NCBI RefSeq assembly: GCF_016743815.1
Contig: NZ_CP061035.1
Span: 188,501 to 252,500, forward strand
Direction: 5' to 3'
DNA: 64,000 bases
Source: Sphingomonas aliaeris
GTDB taxonomy: Bacteria > Pseudomonadota > Alphaproteobacteria > Sphingomonadales > Sphingomonadaceae
Shown: positions 7,748-16,569 of the stretch, in pieces
Position numbering within the stretch: position 1 is the stretch's first letter
Layout of the letters: each line of letters opens with the position of its first letter
The notes under the pieces: generated by a model
Databases searched by the model: none
What the model was told of the DNA's origin: nothing
Seen by the model: the letters and a program-made list of their open reading frames with translations, nothing else
Translations under genes and position numbers: made by a program

Positions 7748-10027
7748 ATGAAGACACGGTCCTTGCGTATCGCCTTGCGAGCCAGCGCCGCCATCGCAGT
7801 CTCGGTTGCCGGTTCGGCATTCGCGGCAGGCCCGAACGCAGCGCCAGACGTCGCTGCGCCCGTTGCGCCCGCCGCATCCCAGGACATGGCTGACGCCTCC
7901 GGCGACGTATCGGAAATCATCGTCACCGCGACCAAGCGGAGCGAGCGCCTGAAGGACGTCGCCGCGTCCGTTTCCGTCGTCACCGCGACGGACCTGACCA
8001 AGGGCGGGATCGTCCGCTTCAGCGATTACGCCACGCGCGTCCCCGGCTTGTCGCTGACCACCGCGCGCACCGGCAACGCGCAGATCACGTTGCGCGGCAT
8101 CACCACCGGCGCGGCGCAGCCGGGATCGACCACGGGCTATTATATCGACGAGGCGCCGGTCGGTTCGGTCAACGCCTATACCGGCGGCAGCGGCATCACG
8201 CCCGATCTCGACCCGTCGGACCTGCAACAGATCGAAGTGCTGAAGGGGCCGCAGGGTACGCTGTACGGCGCGGGCGCGGTCGGCGGACTGGTCAAGTTCG
8301 CCACCTCCGCGCCCAATCTCGACCGGTTCGAGGGGCGCGCATCGGGCGGCGTGACGTCCGTGGCGAAGGGCGATGTCGGCTATTCGGCGCGTGGCATGAT
8401 CAACATCCCGCTCGCGCCGGGCCAGCTCGCGTTCCACGCCTCCGCCTTCTACCGCTTCGATCCGGGCTATATCGATAATATCAATCCGCTGATCGGCGTG
8501 AAGAACGTCAACAGCGCGCGCATCCGCGGCGGGCGCGCCGTGCTGGCGATGCGGCTCGGGCCGGACGTGCGGCTCGATTTGTCGGCGGTCGGTCAGGACA
8601 CGACCTCCAACGGCACGAACACCGTCGATGTCGATGCCGCGACCTTGAAACCTATCTATGGCGACCTGAAGCAGAACCGCTTCATCCGCGATCGGGGGTT
8701 CGTCCGCCTGCGGCTGTACAATGCGACGGTGCGCGCGGAGCTCGGCAAGGTCGATCTGGTCTCGTCCACCACCTATCAGCGCATCTTCTTCCGCGAACTG
8801 ACAGACGGCACGCGCGGCTATGGCGCGGCGCTCGGGCCGTTGTTCGGGCTGGGATCGACGCTCGGCATCCGGCTGAACACGTTCAAGCATACCGATCGCT
8901 GGTCGGAAGAAGCGCGCGCCAGCACGAACGGGATGTTCGGCGGACTGCTGGACCTGCAGGCCGGATTCTACTGGACGCATGAAGACGACCAGAACCAGAT
9001 CCCCAGCATCGACACTTTCTCGACCGTCACCGGCGCGACGCTGCCGCTGCCCGCGATCGCGATCGCCAAGATCGATTCGACGTATAAGGAATATTCGTTC
9101 TTCGGGAACGCACGCGTGCATTTCGGCCCGAACGTCGATGTGCTCGGCGGCATCCGCTACAGCCATGACGACCAGAATTACCTCCAGGATTACCAGGGCC
9201 TGATCGTCGGCCCGCGTCTGGTCGTCCTCGGGTCCGAAAAGGCGAACGTCACGACATGGCTGGTCTCGCCGCGCTTCAAGCTGTCGGAAGATGCGATGTT
9301 CTATGGCCGCGTCGCCACCGGCTATCGCCCCGGCGGACCCAATCCCGCCCCGCCGACCAGCACGACCGTCCCGCTGACGTTCCAGCCGGACAAGCTGACC
9401 CAGTATGAAATCGGCTTCAAGGGATCGACCTTGAACCGCAAGCTGTCGCTCGACACCGCGGTCTTCTACACCGACTGGAACGACATCCAGATCCAGACGA
9501 GCGGCGGCGGGTTCAACTATCTCGTCAATGGCGGCAAGGCGACCAGCCAGGGCGCGGAAGCGACGCTGCGCTATCAGCCCGGCCGCGGCATCAGTTTCGG
9601 CGCGAACGTCGGCTATACCGATGCGAAGCTGACCACGGCCGCACCGGCGGCGGGCGGCGTGAAGAACGATCGCTTGCCCTATGTCCCGCGCTGGTCTGGA
9701 TCGCTGACGGCGGATTATTCCGCGCCGATCAGCGGCGACATGAAGCTGACCGCGGGCGCGACCGCCAATTACGTCGGCAAGCGCGTCACCGATTATACCA
9801 ACAAATTCCCCAAGACGCTGGGCGCCTATACGACGTTCGATCTGCGCGCCGGTATCGAACAGGGAAGCTGGACGCTGTCCGCCTTCGTCAAGAACCTGAC
9901 CGACAAGCGCGAGATCCTCGTTGCGACACAGCTCGGTCTGGCCCCGAGTGCCACGCCGGGCGCTTTCTATGCCGCCGCCATCAACCAGCCACGCGTTATC
10001 GGCGCAGAAGCCTCGATCAAGTTCTGA
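7748..10027 (+). CDS. TonB-dependent receptor
   Basis: Complete outer-membrane TonB-dependent receptor of 759 aa. A Sec signal peptide (about residues 1-27, cleaved after SAFA) is followed by a TonB-box region EIIVTATKRSERLKDVAAS near residue 57. The plug domain contains VLKGPQGTLYGAGAVGG, and the barrel ends in EASIKF with terminal Phe. The ATG is preceded by GGGGAGAG. The gene is followed 23 bp later by an FAD-linked oxidoreductase on the same strand, so the pair probably forms an operon for uptake and oxidation of one compound, for example a hydroxy acid; the substrate is inference. Two near-identical 13-bp repeats lie just upstream and may bind its regulator. Confidence 0.95.
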   Translation: MKTRSLRIALRASAAIAVSVAGSAFAAGPNAAPDVAAPVAPAASQDMADASGDVSEIIVTATKRSERLKDVAASVSVVTATDLTKGGIVRFSDYATRVPGLSLTTARTGNAQITLRGITTGAAQPGSTTGYYIDEAPVGSVNAYTGGSGITPDLDPSDLQQIEVLKGPQGTLYGAGAVGGLVKFATSAPNLDRFEGRASGGVTSVAKGDVGYSARGMINIPLAPGQLAFHASAFYRFDPGYIDNINPLIGVKNVNSARIRGGRAVLAMRLGPDVRLDLSAVGQDTTSNGTNTVDVDAATLKPIYGDLKQNRFIRDRGFVRLRLYNATVRAELGKVDLVSSTTYQRIFFRELTDGTRGYGAALGPLFGLGSTLGIRLNTFKHTDRWSEEARASTNGMFGGLLDLQAGFYWTHEDDQNQIPSIDTFSTVTGATLPLPAIAIAKIDSTYKEYSFFGNARVHFGPNVDVLGGIRYSHDDQNYLQDYQGLIVGPRLVVLGSEKANVTTWLVSPRFKLSEDAMFYGRVATGYRPGGPNPAPPTSTTVPLTFQPDKLTQYEIGFKGSTLNRKLSLDTAVFYTDWNDIQIQTSGGGFNYLVNGGKATSQGAEATLRYQPGRGISFGANVGYTDAKLTTAAPAAGGVKNDRLPYVPRWSGSLTADYSAPISGDMKLTAGATANYVGKRVTDYTNKFPKTLGAYTTFDLRAGIEQGSWTLSAFVKNLTDKREILVATQLGLAPSATPGAFYAAAINQPRVIGAEASIKF

Positions 10028-10050
10028 TCGGGCCATCCAGGTGTAAGACG

Positions 10051-11469
10051 ATGCATATCGACCATCCCGTTGCCGCCCCGGCCGTCCGCCCGTCGAACGT
10101 CGACGCGGCTTTCCTCGCAAGGCTGAGCGACCGGTTCGGCGAGGATTGCCAGACGGGGCAGGCGATCCGCGACCAGCATGGCAAGAGCGAGGCGCATTTC
10201 ACGCCGATGCCCCCCGACGCCGTGGTGTTCGCGAGATCGACGCAGGACGTCGCCGATCTGGTGAACCTGTGCCGTGCCGCGCAGGTGCCGATCGTTCCGT
10301 ACGGTGCGGGCACCTCGATCGAGGGCCATACGCTGGCGGTACGTGGCGGCGTCTCCATAAACCTCAGCAACATGACGCGGATCGTATCGGTCAATGCCGA
10401 GGATTTCGATTGCACGGTCGAGGCGGGAGTCCGGCGCGAGGAACTGAACCTGTACCTGCGCGACCAGGGGCTGTTCTTCCCGATCGATCCCGGCGCCAAT
10501 GCAACAATCGGCGGCATGGCGGCGACACGCGCGAGCGGCACCAACGCGGTCCGCTACGGCACGATGCGCGAGGCGGTCCTCAGCCTGACCGTCGTCACGC
10601 CCGACGGCAAGATCGTGCGGACCGCACAGCGCGCGCGCAAATCCGCCGCGGGTTACGATCTGACGCGGCTGTTCATCGGTTCGGAAGGGACGCTCGGCAT
10701 CATCACAGAAGTCACGCTTCGTCTGCATGCCATTCCGGAAATGATCTCGTCCGCGGTGTGCGGGTTCGATACGTTGCGGGGCGCGGTCGATGCGGTGGTG
10801 CAGTCGATCCAGATCGGCGTGCCGCTCGCGCGTGTCGAGATACTGGACGACATGCAGATGCGGGCCGTCAACAGATGGTCGAAACTGGATTATCCCGAAG
10901 TGACGACATTGTTCTTCGAATTCCACGGCTCGCCCGCCGGGGTCGCCGAACAGGTCGAGACGGTGCGCGAACTGGCCGCGGCGAATGGCGGCGGCGACTT
11001 CCAATGGTCGAACCTGCCCGAGGAACGCGCGCGGCTGTGGAAGGCGCGGCACGAAGCCTATTACGCCGCCATCAATCTGCGCGCGGGCGCGGTCGGCTGG
11101 ACCACGGATGTCTGCGTGCCGATCAGCCGCCTGCCCGACTGCATCGAGGAGACGAAGCGCGACATCGCCGAGGCCGGCCTGATGGCGGCGATCTTGGGGC
11201 ATGTGGGGGACGGTAATTTCCACGTCATCTTCCCGATCGATCCGAACCGGCCCGAGGAATTCGTCGCGGTCGCGGCGATCAACGACCGCCTGGTCGCGCG
11301 TGCGCTGGCGATGGACGGCACGTGCACGGGCGAACACGGTATCGGCCTCGGCAAGCAATCGTCGCTCGTCGCCGAACTGGGCGAGGATGCCGTGGCGATG
11401 ATGCGCATGATAAAGCAGGCGCTCGATCCCGACGGTCTGTTCAATCCGGGCAAGATCTTCGCCGCTTAA
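10051..11469 (+). CDS. FAD-linked 2-hydroxyacid dehydrogenase (GlcD / D-lactate dehydrogenase type)
   Basis: FAD-binding oxidoreductase of 472 aa in the GlcD / D-lactate dehydrogenase (cytochrome) family, oxidising a 2-hydroxy acid to the 2-keto acid with electrons passed to cytochrome c or quinone. The PCMH FAD-binding half (about 45-225) contains VPYGAGTSIEGHT and DPGANATIGGMAATRASGTN. The C-terminal half (about 225-470) ends with the family signature GTCTGEHGIGLGKQ and a Pro-Asp-Gly-Leu-Phe-Asn-Pro-Gly-Lys tail. Length is normal for a single-polypeptide enzyme; no GlcE or GlcF partner is nearby, which favours a D-lactate-type rather than a glycolate oxidase. It lies 23 bp after the TonB receptor. 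The exact substrate is not determined. Confidence 0.9.
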   Translation: MHIDHPVAAPAVRPSNVDAAFLARLSDRFGEDCQTGQAIRDQHGKSEAHFTPMPPDAVVFARSTQDVADLVNLCRAAQVPIVPYGAGTSIEGHTLAVRGGVSINLSNMTRIVSVNAEDFDCTVEAGVRREELNLYLRDQGLFFPIDPGANATIGGMAATRASGTNAVRYGTMREAVLSLTVVTPDGKIVRTAQRARKSAAGYDLTRLFIGSEGTLGIITEVTLRLHAIPEMISSAVCGFDTLRGAVDAVVQSIQIGVPLARVEILDDMQMRAVNRWSKLDYPEVTTLFFEFHGSPAGVAEQVETVRELAAANGGGDFQWSNLPEERARLWKARHEAYYAAINLRAGAVGWTTDVCVPISRLPDCIEETKRDIAEAGLMAAILGHVGDGNFHVIFPIDPNRPEEFVAVAAINDRLVARALAMDGTCTGEHGIGLGKQSSLVAELGEDAVAMMRMIKQALDPDGLFNPGKIFAA

Positions 11470-11551
11470 GGCATGCCGGCCGGGGTCGAGCGGCCGGAAC
11501 GGGACTTTGGACCGTCATCGTTCCGCAATATGGGGAGCCGATAGGTCTGGG

Positions 11552-13132
11552 ATGGCCATTCCAGCATTCCCGAACCCCGTCACCCGCCGTGCGCTGATCG
11601 GTGGAGCGATCGGCGCGACGGCCTTGCTGTCGGTCGGCGCACGCGGCGCGCTTCGCCTGCCACCCGGCCTGTTCGCGCTCGGCGTCGCATCGGGCGATCC
11701 GCTTGCCGACGGCGTGGTGCTGTGGACGCGCCTCGGCCCCGATCCGACCGCGCCCGATGGCGGCATGCCGCCGGTCGCGGTGCCCGTCCGCTGGGACGTG
11801 GCGGAGGACGAGGCGTTCACGCGCATCGTCCGTTCGGGGCAGGCGCGCGCGGAGCCGGACCGGGCGCATGCGATTCACGTAGATGTTCGCGGTCTTCTTC
11901 CCGCCTCGAGCTATTTCTACCGCTTCATCACCGGTGGCGAAGCCAGCCCGACCGGGCGGACCCGCACCGCGCCGGGGCTGGGCGCGGCGGTCGATCGTTT
12001 TCGCCTGTGCTTCGGATCGTGCCAGAAATATGAGGTCGGCCGCTACGCCGCTTATACGCACATGATCGACGAAGACCCGGATATCATCCTGTTCCTGGGC
12101 GACTATATCTACGAAGATAATGCGAAGCCCGGTGGCGACACGATCCGCACCGTGGGTCAGGCCCCGGGGACCGATCTCGCCAGTTACCGCGCGCGCTATG
12201 CCGCCTACAAGCTGGATCCGATGTTGCAGGCGGCGCATCGTGCCGCACCCTGGTTGCTGACGTGGGACGATCACGAAGTCGCGAACGATTATGGCGGCCT
12301 TCGCGACCAGAATAACGGCGATCCCGCCGCGATGCTGCTCCGGCGCACCGCGGCGTATCAGGCCTATTACGAACATCTGCCGTTGCGCGATGCGTGTCGC
12401 CCGCGCGGGAGTGCGATGCGGCTGTATCGTACGCTCGACTGGGGATCGCTCGCGCAGTTCCAGATCCTGGACGACCGGCAATATCGCGGCATGCCCGCCT
12501 GCCAGCCGCCCGGTCTGGTCGAGGCGCATCTGAAATATCGCAGCCTGATCGATGCGTGCCCGGACCTCGGCGATCCCCGCAGGACGATGCTCGGGGCTCA
12601 GCAGGAACGTTGGTTGATGCACGCGCTGGGCCGCACGACCGCGAAATGGAATATTCTCGCTCAACAGACGCTGATGCATCAACAGGCGCGGATCGACGCC
12701 GACCACCTTGAGCGCGGGCCGCAATATAGCGCCGATTCCTGGTCCGGCTTTCCGGCGGCCCGCGAAGGGATATTCAGTCGCTGGGCAGAGGCGAAGACAT
12801 CCAGTCCTCTTGCCCTTGGCGGGGATATTCATGCATTCGCCGCCGCCGACATCCACGATCCTGCCAAACCAGACGCGTCACCGATCGCCACCGAGTTCGT
12901 CGGCGGCGCGATCACATCGATGTTGCACGACGACAGCTTCGAACGGCTTGCCAAGGGTAATGGCCTCGCCTTCGCCGAAAGCGACGTGCGCGGTTATGGG
13001 CGGGTGGACCTCACCCCGGCTGGCGGGACTGTCGTCTTTCGGGGCTTGGCGGACAGTCGCAACGAGGCATCGGGGATTCGTGACATCGCCAGCTTCGCGC
13101 TCGATCCCGCGCGGCCCGGATTGTCCGCCTGA
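11552..13132 (+). CDS. phoD: PhoD-like alkaline phosphatase, Tat-exported
   Basis: Metal-dependent phosphatase/phosphodiesterase of 526 aa in the PhoD family, expected in the periplasm. The N-terminus has a Tat-type signal (TRRALIGGAIGATALLSVGA, residues about 8-27). It is followed by a Fe/Zn-type N-terminal domain (FALGVASGDPLADGVVLWTR) and the catalytic domain with FGSCQKYE, FLGDYIYED, TWDDHEVANDYGG and LGGDIHAF, covering the Ca/Fe ligands known in PhoD. ATG 11552 is chosen over a TTG at 11507 because it places the twin-arginine motif near the N-terminus. It follows the dehydrogenase by 82 bp and may be a separate transcription unit. PhoD enzymes usually scavenge phosphate from organic esters; no Pho box was recognised. 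Confidence 0.9.
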   Translation: MAIPAFPNPVTRRALIGGAIGATALLSVGARGALRLPPGLFALGVASGDPLADGVVLWTRLGPDPTAPDGGMPPVAVPVRWDVAEDEAFTRIVRSGQARAEPDRAHAIHVDVRGLLPASSYFYRFITGGEASPTGRTRTAPGLGAAVDRFRLCFGSCQKYEVGRYAAYTHMIDEDPDIILFLGDYIYEDNAKPGGDTIRTVGQAPGTDLASYRARYAAYKLDPMLQAAHRAAPWLLTWDDHEVANDYGGLRDQNNGDPAAMLLRRTAAYQAYYEHLPLRDACRPRGSAMRLYRTLDWGSLAQFQILDDRQYRGMPACQPPGLVEAHLKYRSLIDACPDLGDPRRTMLGAQQERWLMHALGRTTAKWNILAQQTLMHQQARIDADHLERGPQYSADSWSGFPAAREGIFSRWAEAKTSSPLALGGDIHAFAAADIHDPAKPDASPIATEFVGGAITSMLHDDSFERLAKGNGLAFAESDVRGYGRVDLTPAGGTVVFRGLADSRNEASGIRDIASFALDPARPGLSA

Positions 13133-13141
13133 CCGTCCCGC

Positions 13142-13372
13142 CTATCGCGACCCCAGGAACCAGAACAGCGCGATGACCCCGACGATCGCGACGACTGCCT
13201 TCGCGACCCAGGGCACGACGAGCCACGCCGCAATCCCGCTGACCGCCTTGCCGGCCACATGGCTGTCGAGACCGCCGGAGCGGCGATCCGCAATCGGATA
13301 GCCGCAGGCGGGGCAGGCGTAAGCTGCGGTCGATACGCTGCGGGCGCATTCGGGGCAGTTGATCAGTGCCAT
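13142..13372 (-). CDS. Zinc-ribbon protein with one membrane segment
   Basis: Small protein of 76 aa. The N-terminus is a zinc ribbon with two CxxC pairs, INCPECARS and YACPACGYP. A linker and a C-terminal hydrophobic stretch (AAWLVVPWVAKAVVAIVGVI and onward) form one membrane anchor, so the ribbon faces the cytoplasm. ATG 13372 is chosen; a TTG two codons upstream is possible. The start lies 2 bp after the stop of the OmpA-like lipoprotein gene, making this the third gene of a compact minus-strand operon. Function unknown; it may sense or scaffold something at the inner membrane linked to the envelope proteins encoded upstream. Confidence 0.8.
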   Translation of the reverse strand: MALINCPECARSVSTAAYACPACGYPIADRRSGGLDSHVAGKAVSGIAAWLVVPWVAKAVVAIVGVIALFWFLGSR

Positions 13373-13374
13373 GT

Positions 13375-14079
13375 TCAATTCCCTGTTGCGGTCGGGATCG
13401 GCGCGAGGACGATCTCTACCCGCCGGTTGCGTTGCCGGCCGGCGGGATCGTCGCTGCCGTCGGCGTGCGTATTGGGCGCAACCGGATCGCGTTCGCCGAC
13501 TCCGTTCACCTGGGGCTTTCGGTCGCCGCTCGCGGCAAGCCGTGCCGCGACGGTCTTCGCCCGCGCCAGCGACAGGCGTTCGTTATAGGCATCGTCGCCC
13601 TTGGCGTCGGTATGGCCCGTGATCGTGACCGGGGCCTTCGGATAGGACGCGATCAGCGTCTGTGCCTGCGCCAGCGGCTTTTGCGCGTCGGGGCGAAGGC
13701 TGGCCTTGTCGAAGTCGAACAGCACGTCAGCGGGCAGGGAGAAGCGGATCGTCTGGTCCGCATCCTGTTTCGCGCCCAGTTCGGTCAGCAGCGTTCGCGT
13801 CTCCGCCAAACGGTCCGCCGGTACTTCGGCCAGACGGAATGCGCCGGCTTCCGCCTCCGACGATGCGAACGTGCTTTCCGGCACCGCGCCGCCCGTGCCG
13901 CTCGCGGTGCCCGCCGGTCCGAAGCTGGAATTGGGCGCGTCCGTCACGACCCGGAACGTGCCCGGCTGGTCCTTCAGGCTGGGCAGTGGCGCGGCGATCT
14001 GGTCGCAGGCCGCGATGACGGCGCCGAGCGTCAGAACCAGCACGAACGGCGCAGTGGCGCGTCCGAACCGCACCGTCAT
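13375..14079 (-). CDS. OmpA-family peptidoglycan-binding lipoprotein
   Basis: Predicted outer-membrane lipoprotein of 234 aa. The N-terminus is a lipoprotein signal with lipobox V-I-A-A-C, giving lipidated Cys25. A linker of about 85 residues follows, then a C-terminal OmpA domain (about 120-230) with VLFDFDKASLRPDA, TITGHTDAKGDDAYN and RNRRVEIVL, the residues that contact diaminopimelate in peptidoglycan. It should tether the outer membrane to the wall. The start overlaps the stop of the upstream lipoprotein gene by 4 bp (ATGA), so the two are coupled. The linker region has no family I recognise. Confidence 0.9.
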   Translation of the reverse strand: MTVRFGRATAPFVLVLTLGAVIAACDQIAAPLPSLKDQPGTFRVVTDAPNSSFGPAGTASGTGGAVPESTFASSEAEAGAFRLAEVPADRLAETRTLLTELGAKQDADQTIRFSLPADVLFDFDKASLRPDAQKPLAQAQTLIASYPKAPVTITGHTDAKGDDAYNERLSLARAKTVAARLAASGDRKPQVNGVGERDPVAPNTHADGSDDPAGRQRNRRVEIVLAPIPTATGN

Positions 14080-14636
14080 TTCCCCGCTGCCTGCAAGGAG
14101 ATCGGGATGTTCAGCCCAGGTCCGGTGATCGCCGATCCGTCATTGCCATCGTTCAGGACCAGTTCGATCGACTTGGCCGTCGGCGATACCGCACCCAAAA
14201 ATACGAGGCGGCCGTCCATCTGGTCACCGGCGCGGATCTTGAGATCCTTGTTCCCGGATATCCGCTTGAGCATCAGCTTGTTGCCCTGTTCGTCGCGGAT
14301 GAACGTCTCGCTGAACGCCAGATCGACATCGCCGCTCATCGTGCCGCCATAGGATGCGCTGACGTCCAGGATCGTCGCGTCGGCGCCCAGCTCGACGCTT
14401 TTCACGCGAACGGTCAGCCCCACCGGTGCCACGCCTTGCGCGTTCACCGGGATGATCCGACCCTCCGGTGCCGGCGTATCGGTGGCCGTCCGCGCCGGTG
14501 CGGCGGACGTCGCGTCGCGCCCGCTCTCCGCCGTCGTCGCCGATGCGGCCGGAGGTGTTTGCTCGTTGCCCTTGCCCGAACATCCCGAAACGATCGCGGT
14601 GGTCATCGCGGCCGTGGCGAAGCAGAAAAGCTTCAT
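14076..14636 (-). CDS. Putative lipoprotein of unknown function
   Basis: First gene of a three-gene minus-strand operon, 186 aa. The N-terminus is a lipoprotein signal with V-S-G-C (Cys19), followed by a low-complexity Ala/Thr/Pro spacer of about 45 residues. The folded part (about 62-180) alternates hydrophobic and polar residues as in a beta-sandwich and resembles DUF4352-type domains in character (TVRVKSVELGADATILDVSA, later KRISGNKDLKIRAGDQMDGR), but the match is not certain. Its coupling to an OmpA lipoprotein suggests an envelope structural or sensing role. A good Shine-Dalgarno (AAGGAGG) lies 6 bp before the ATG. A weak EcfG-like promoter is noted upstream. Confidence 0.78.
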   Translation of the reverse strand: MKLFCFATAAMTTAIVSGCSGKGNEQTPPAASATTAESGRDATSAAPARTATDTPAPEGRIIPVNAQGVAPVGLTVRVKSVELGADATILDVSASYGGTMSGDVDLAFSETFIRDEQGNKLMLKRISGNKDLKIRAGDQMDGRLVFLGAVSPTAKSIELVLNDGNDGSAITGPGLNIPISLQAAGK

Positions 14637-14662
14637 GTCTTTCCTCCTTTACGTCGTTCGAG

Positions 14663-14688
14663 AAACCGGCAAGGCGCCGGATCGTTCC
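14663..14688 (-). promoter_or_regulatory. Weak sigma-EcfG-like promoter candidate
   Basis: On the minus strand GGAAC (14688-14684) is followed after 17 nt by GTTT (14666-14663), or after 16 nt by GGTT. The consensus is GGAAC-N16-17-CGTT, so the -10 part is off by at least one base. It sits about 30 bp before the lipoprotein start at 14636. Low confidence alone; it gains some weight because exact matches occur elsewhere in the window. The rest of the 14637-14954 gap shows nothing else I can name. Confidence 0.25.
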
Positions 14689-14954
14689 GATCGCGCAACA
14701 AGGCATTGAGCTGAACCGAAAGGCTGGTGGATTGGTGTCGCCCGGTCTTTTATCGTCGCGCCAGCCTGCAAAGACTGCCGTTCCCGTGAGCCTTTCGCTG
14801 CCGTAAGCGCGACGAACCGTGTCCGTGGTGCGGCGGGTGCCGGGCGTCTTCCAATGGACCCGTCGCCAAACCGCCCGACCGGTCTTGCCGCTCCCGCTGC
14901 TTTGCGGCACGGGCCGCGCGATGATACTTCCTTCTTTGTTTCTAGTGCCAACCG

Positions 14955-16517
14955 ATGGTTTTTGAGCAAAACCGCTCGTTCGAAACACGATCGCCCACCG
15001 TTCGCTTCATCGATCGCATCGCCGCCACGCCTTGGTCGCGCGCCGCTGCGTTTCTGGTGTTTGCGCTGCTTGTCCGGGCGATCCAGTTCGGCAATCCCGT
15101 CATTCAGCCGGACGACCAATTCTACCTGCTGACCGGCGACCGGCTGTTGCATGGTTACCTGCCCTATATCGATATCTGGGATCGCAAGCCGGTCGGCCTG
15201 TTCATCCTGTTCGCCGGGATTCGGTTGCTCGGCGGCGACGGCGTGATCCAGTATCAGATCGTCGCAACGATCTTCGCCGCGCTGACCGCCTGCACGATCG
15301 GCCAGATCGCGATGCGGTTCACGCCGCCGCGTGGCGCGCTGATGGCGGGGCTCATTTACCTGCTGTATCTCTGCGTGTTCGGCGGCGAGGGCGGTCAGTC
15401 GCCAGTCTTCTACAATCTGCTCACCGCCGGGGCGGGGCTCTGCATCGTCCGGATCCTCGACCGCGACGTGTTCCGTGGACGGGAGATCGCGCTGGGAAGC
15501 GTCGCGATGGCGCTGATGGGCCTGGCGATGCAGATCAAATATCCCGCTTTGTTCGAGGGCGCGTTCTTCGGTCTCACGCTGCTGTGGATCGCGCATCTGC
15601 GGGGCATGCGGATTCCGGCGTTGATCGGACTGGCGACACTATGGATGGCGATCGCGCTGGCGCCCACCGCCGCCGCCTGGGGATATTACGCGGCGAGGAG
15701 CCATAGCGAGGCGTTCGTCTACGCCAACTTCACCTCGATCTTCCAGCGCGGCCATCCCAAGCCGGGTATCGTCTTCATGCGCTGGTTCGTCATGATCGCG
15801 CAAGTGTCGCCTCTGCTGCTCGTCGCATATCTGTCCTGCCGGCCGAAGCGTGCGGATGGCACGGTCGAGCCGTTGCCGGCGGGAAGTGTGCAGAAGTTCA
15901 CGCGCAACTGGGCACTGGCGGCGTTCGCAGCGGTAATGGTGTTCGGCAGTTACTATGACCATTATGCGTTGCCGATGCTGTTGCCGCTGTCGATCGCGGC
16001 GGCACCGATCCTGGGCGATCTGGGCGCCGGCGTGCTGTTTCATTCGCGCCGTCGCCGCCGGCACGTGCCCGCGGTGCTGTTCATCGCCTTCATCGCCTTC
16101 GTGCTGTCGGCGGTCGCGATCCTGACGCATCAGGACGGCCGCGGCCGGGGCAAGGCGGTCTATGCGATGGCGGCGTATCTGAAGCCGCGGTTGAAGGATT
16201 GCCTGTTCGTCTATGCCGCCGAACCGATACTGTACCATCTGACCGGATCCTGCCTGCCGTCGCCCTGGTCCTTCCCGGACCATTTGAACAACGATGTCGA
16301 GAACGATGCGATCGGCGTCCTGCCGCTGGCCGAAGTCCAGCGGATCATGCGCAAAAAGCCGCAATACGTGGTCGAGATGGAAAGCCCGTTCAGCACGATC
16401 AACCGGCGGACCTGGGACTATATGCAGGCGGAACTGGCGCGGGATTACCGTCCGGTCTTCGTGGTCCGCGTGGGGATGCATTTCCGCATCATCTACGGGC
16501 GTTTGCCGGGACATTGA
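14955..16517 (+). CDS. Polytopic membrane protein, GT-C glycosyltransferase-like
   Basis: Inner-membrane protein of 520 aa with about 10-12 hydrophobic segments. After the first membrane segment comes an acidic loop, NPVIQPDDQFYLLTGDRLLH, followed by YIDIWDRKPVGLF. Such an Asp/Glu-containing first periplasmic loop is the hallmark of GT-C glycosyltransferases (ArnT/PMT type) that use polyprenyl-phosphate sugars. The C-terminal 120 residues are soluble, with YAAEPILYHLTGSCLPSPW and a hydrophilic tail, as is usual for a periplasmic domain in this fold. No neighbour gene fixes a substrate. The ATG at 14955 has no obvious ribosome site. Assignment to GT-C is by topology and loop character, not a firm family match. 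Confidence 0.75.
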   Translation: MVFEQNRSFETRSPTVRFIDRIAATPWSRAAAFLVFALLVRAIQFGNPVIQPDDQFYLLTGDRLLHGYLPYIDIWDRKPVGLFILFAGIRLLGGDGVIQYQIVATIFAALTACTIGQIAMRFTPPRGALMAGLIYLLYLCVFGGEGGQSPVFYNLLTAGAGLCIVRILDRDVFRGREIALGSVAMALMGLAMQIKYPALFEGAFFGLTLLWIAHLRGMRIPALIGLATLWMAIALAPTAAAWGYYAARSHSEAFVYANFTSIFQRGHPKPGIVFMRWFVMIAQVSPLLLVAYLSCRPKRADGTVEPLPAGSVQKFTRNWALAAFAAVMVFGSYYDHYALPMLLPLSIAAAPILGDLGAGVLFHSRRRRRHVPAVLFIAFIAFVLSAVAILTHQDGRGRGKAVYAMAAYLKPRLKDCLFVYAAEPILYHLTGSCLPSPWSFPDHLNNDVENDAIGVLPLAEVQRIMRKKPQYVVEMESPFSTINRRTWDYMQAELARDYRPVFVVRVGMHFRIIYGRLPGH

Positions 16518-16558
16518 CATAGGGGACCGTCCGTCTTATTGACATGGCTGTCAGTAAG
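16514..16558 (+). promoter_or_regulatory. coq4 promoter overlapped by a 24-bp palindromic operator
   Basis: TTGACA at 16514-16519 and TATTGA at 16537-16542, spaced 17 bp, make a sigma-70-type promoter. The imperfect palindrome CTTAtTGACAtggcTGTCAgTAAG (16535-16558) covers the -10 box and runs up to the Shine-Dalgarno AAGGAG. Two 9-bp arms pair with one internal mismatch, the style of a TetR-family operator. A bound repressor would block polymerase. Confidence 0.6.
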
Positions 16559-16569
16559 GAGCGACTCGC

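Noticed and set aside
7706..10120. An 804-codon open frame on the minus strand across the second TonB receptor
   Set aside because: Its composition is Arg/Gly/Ala-rich with no recognisable motif, and it lies exactly antisense to a well-supported receptor. Long antisense frames are expected at this GC content.
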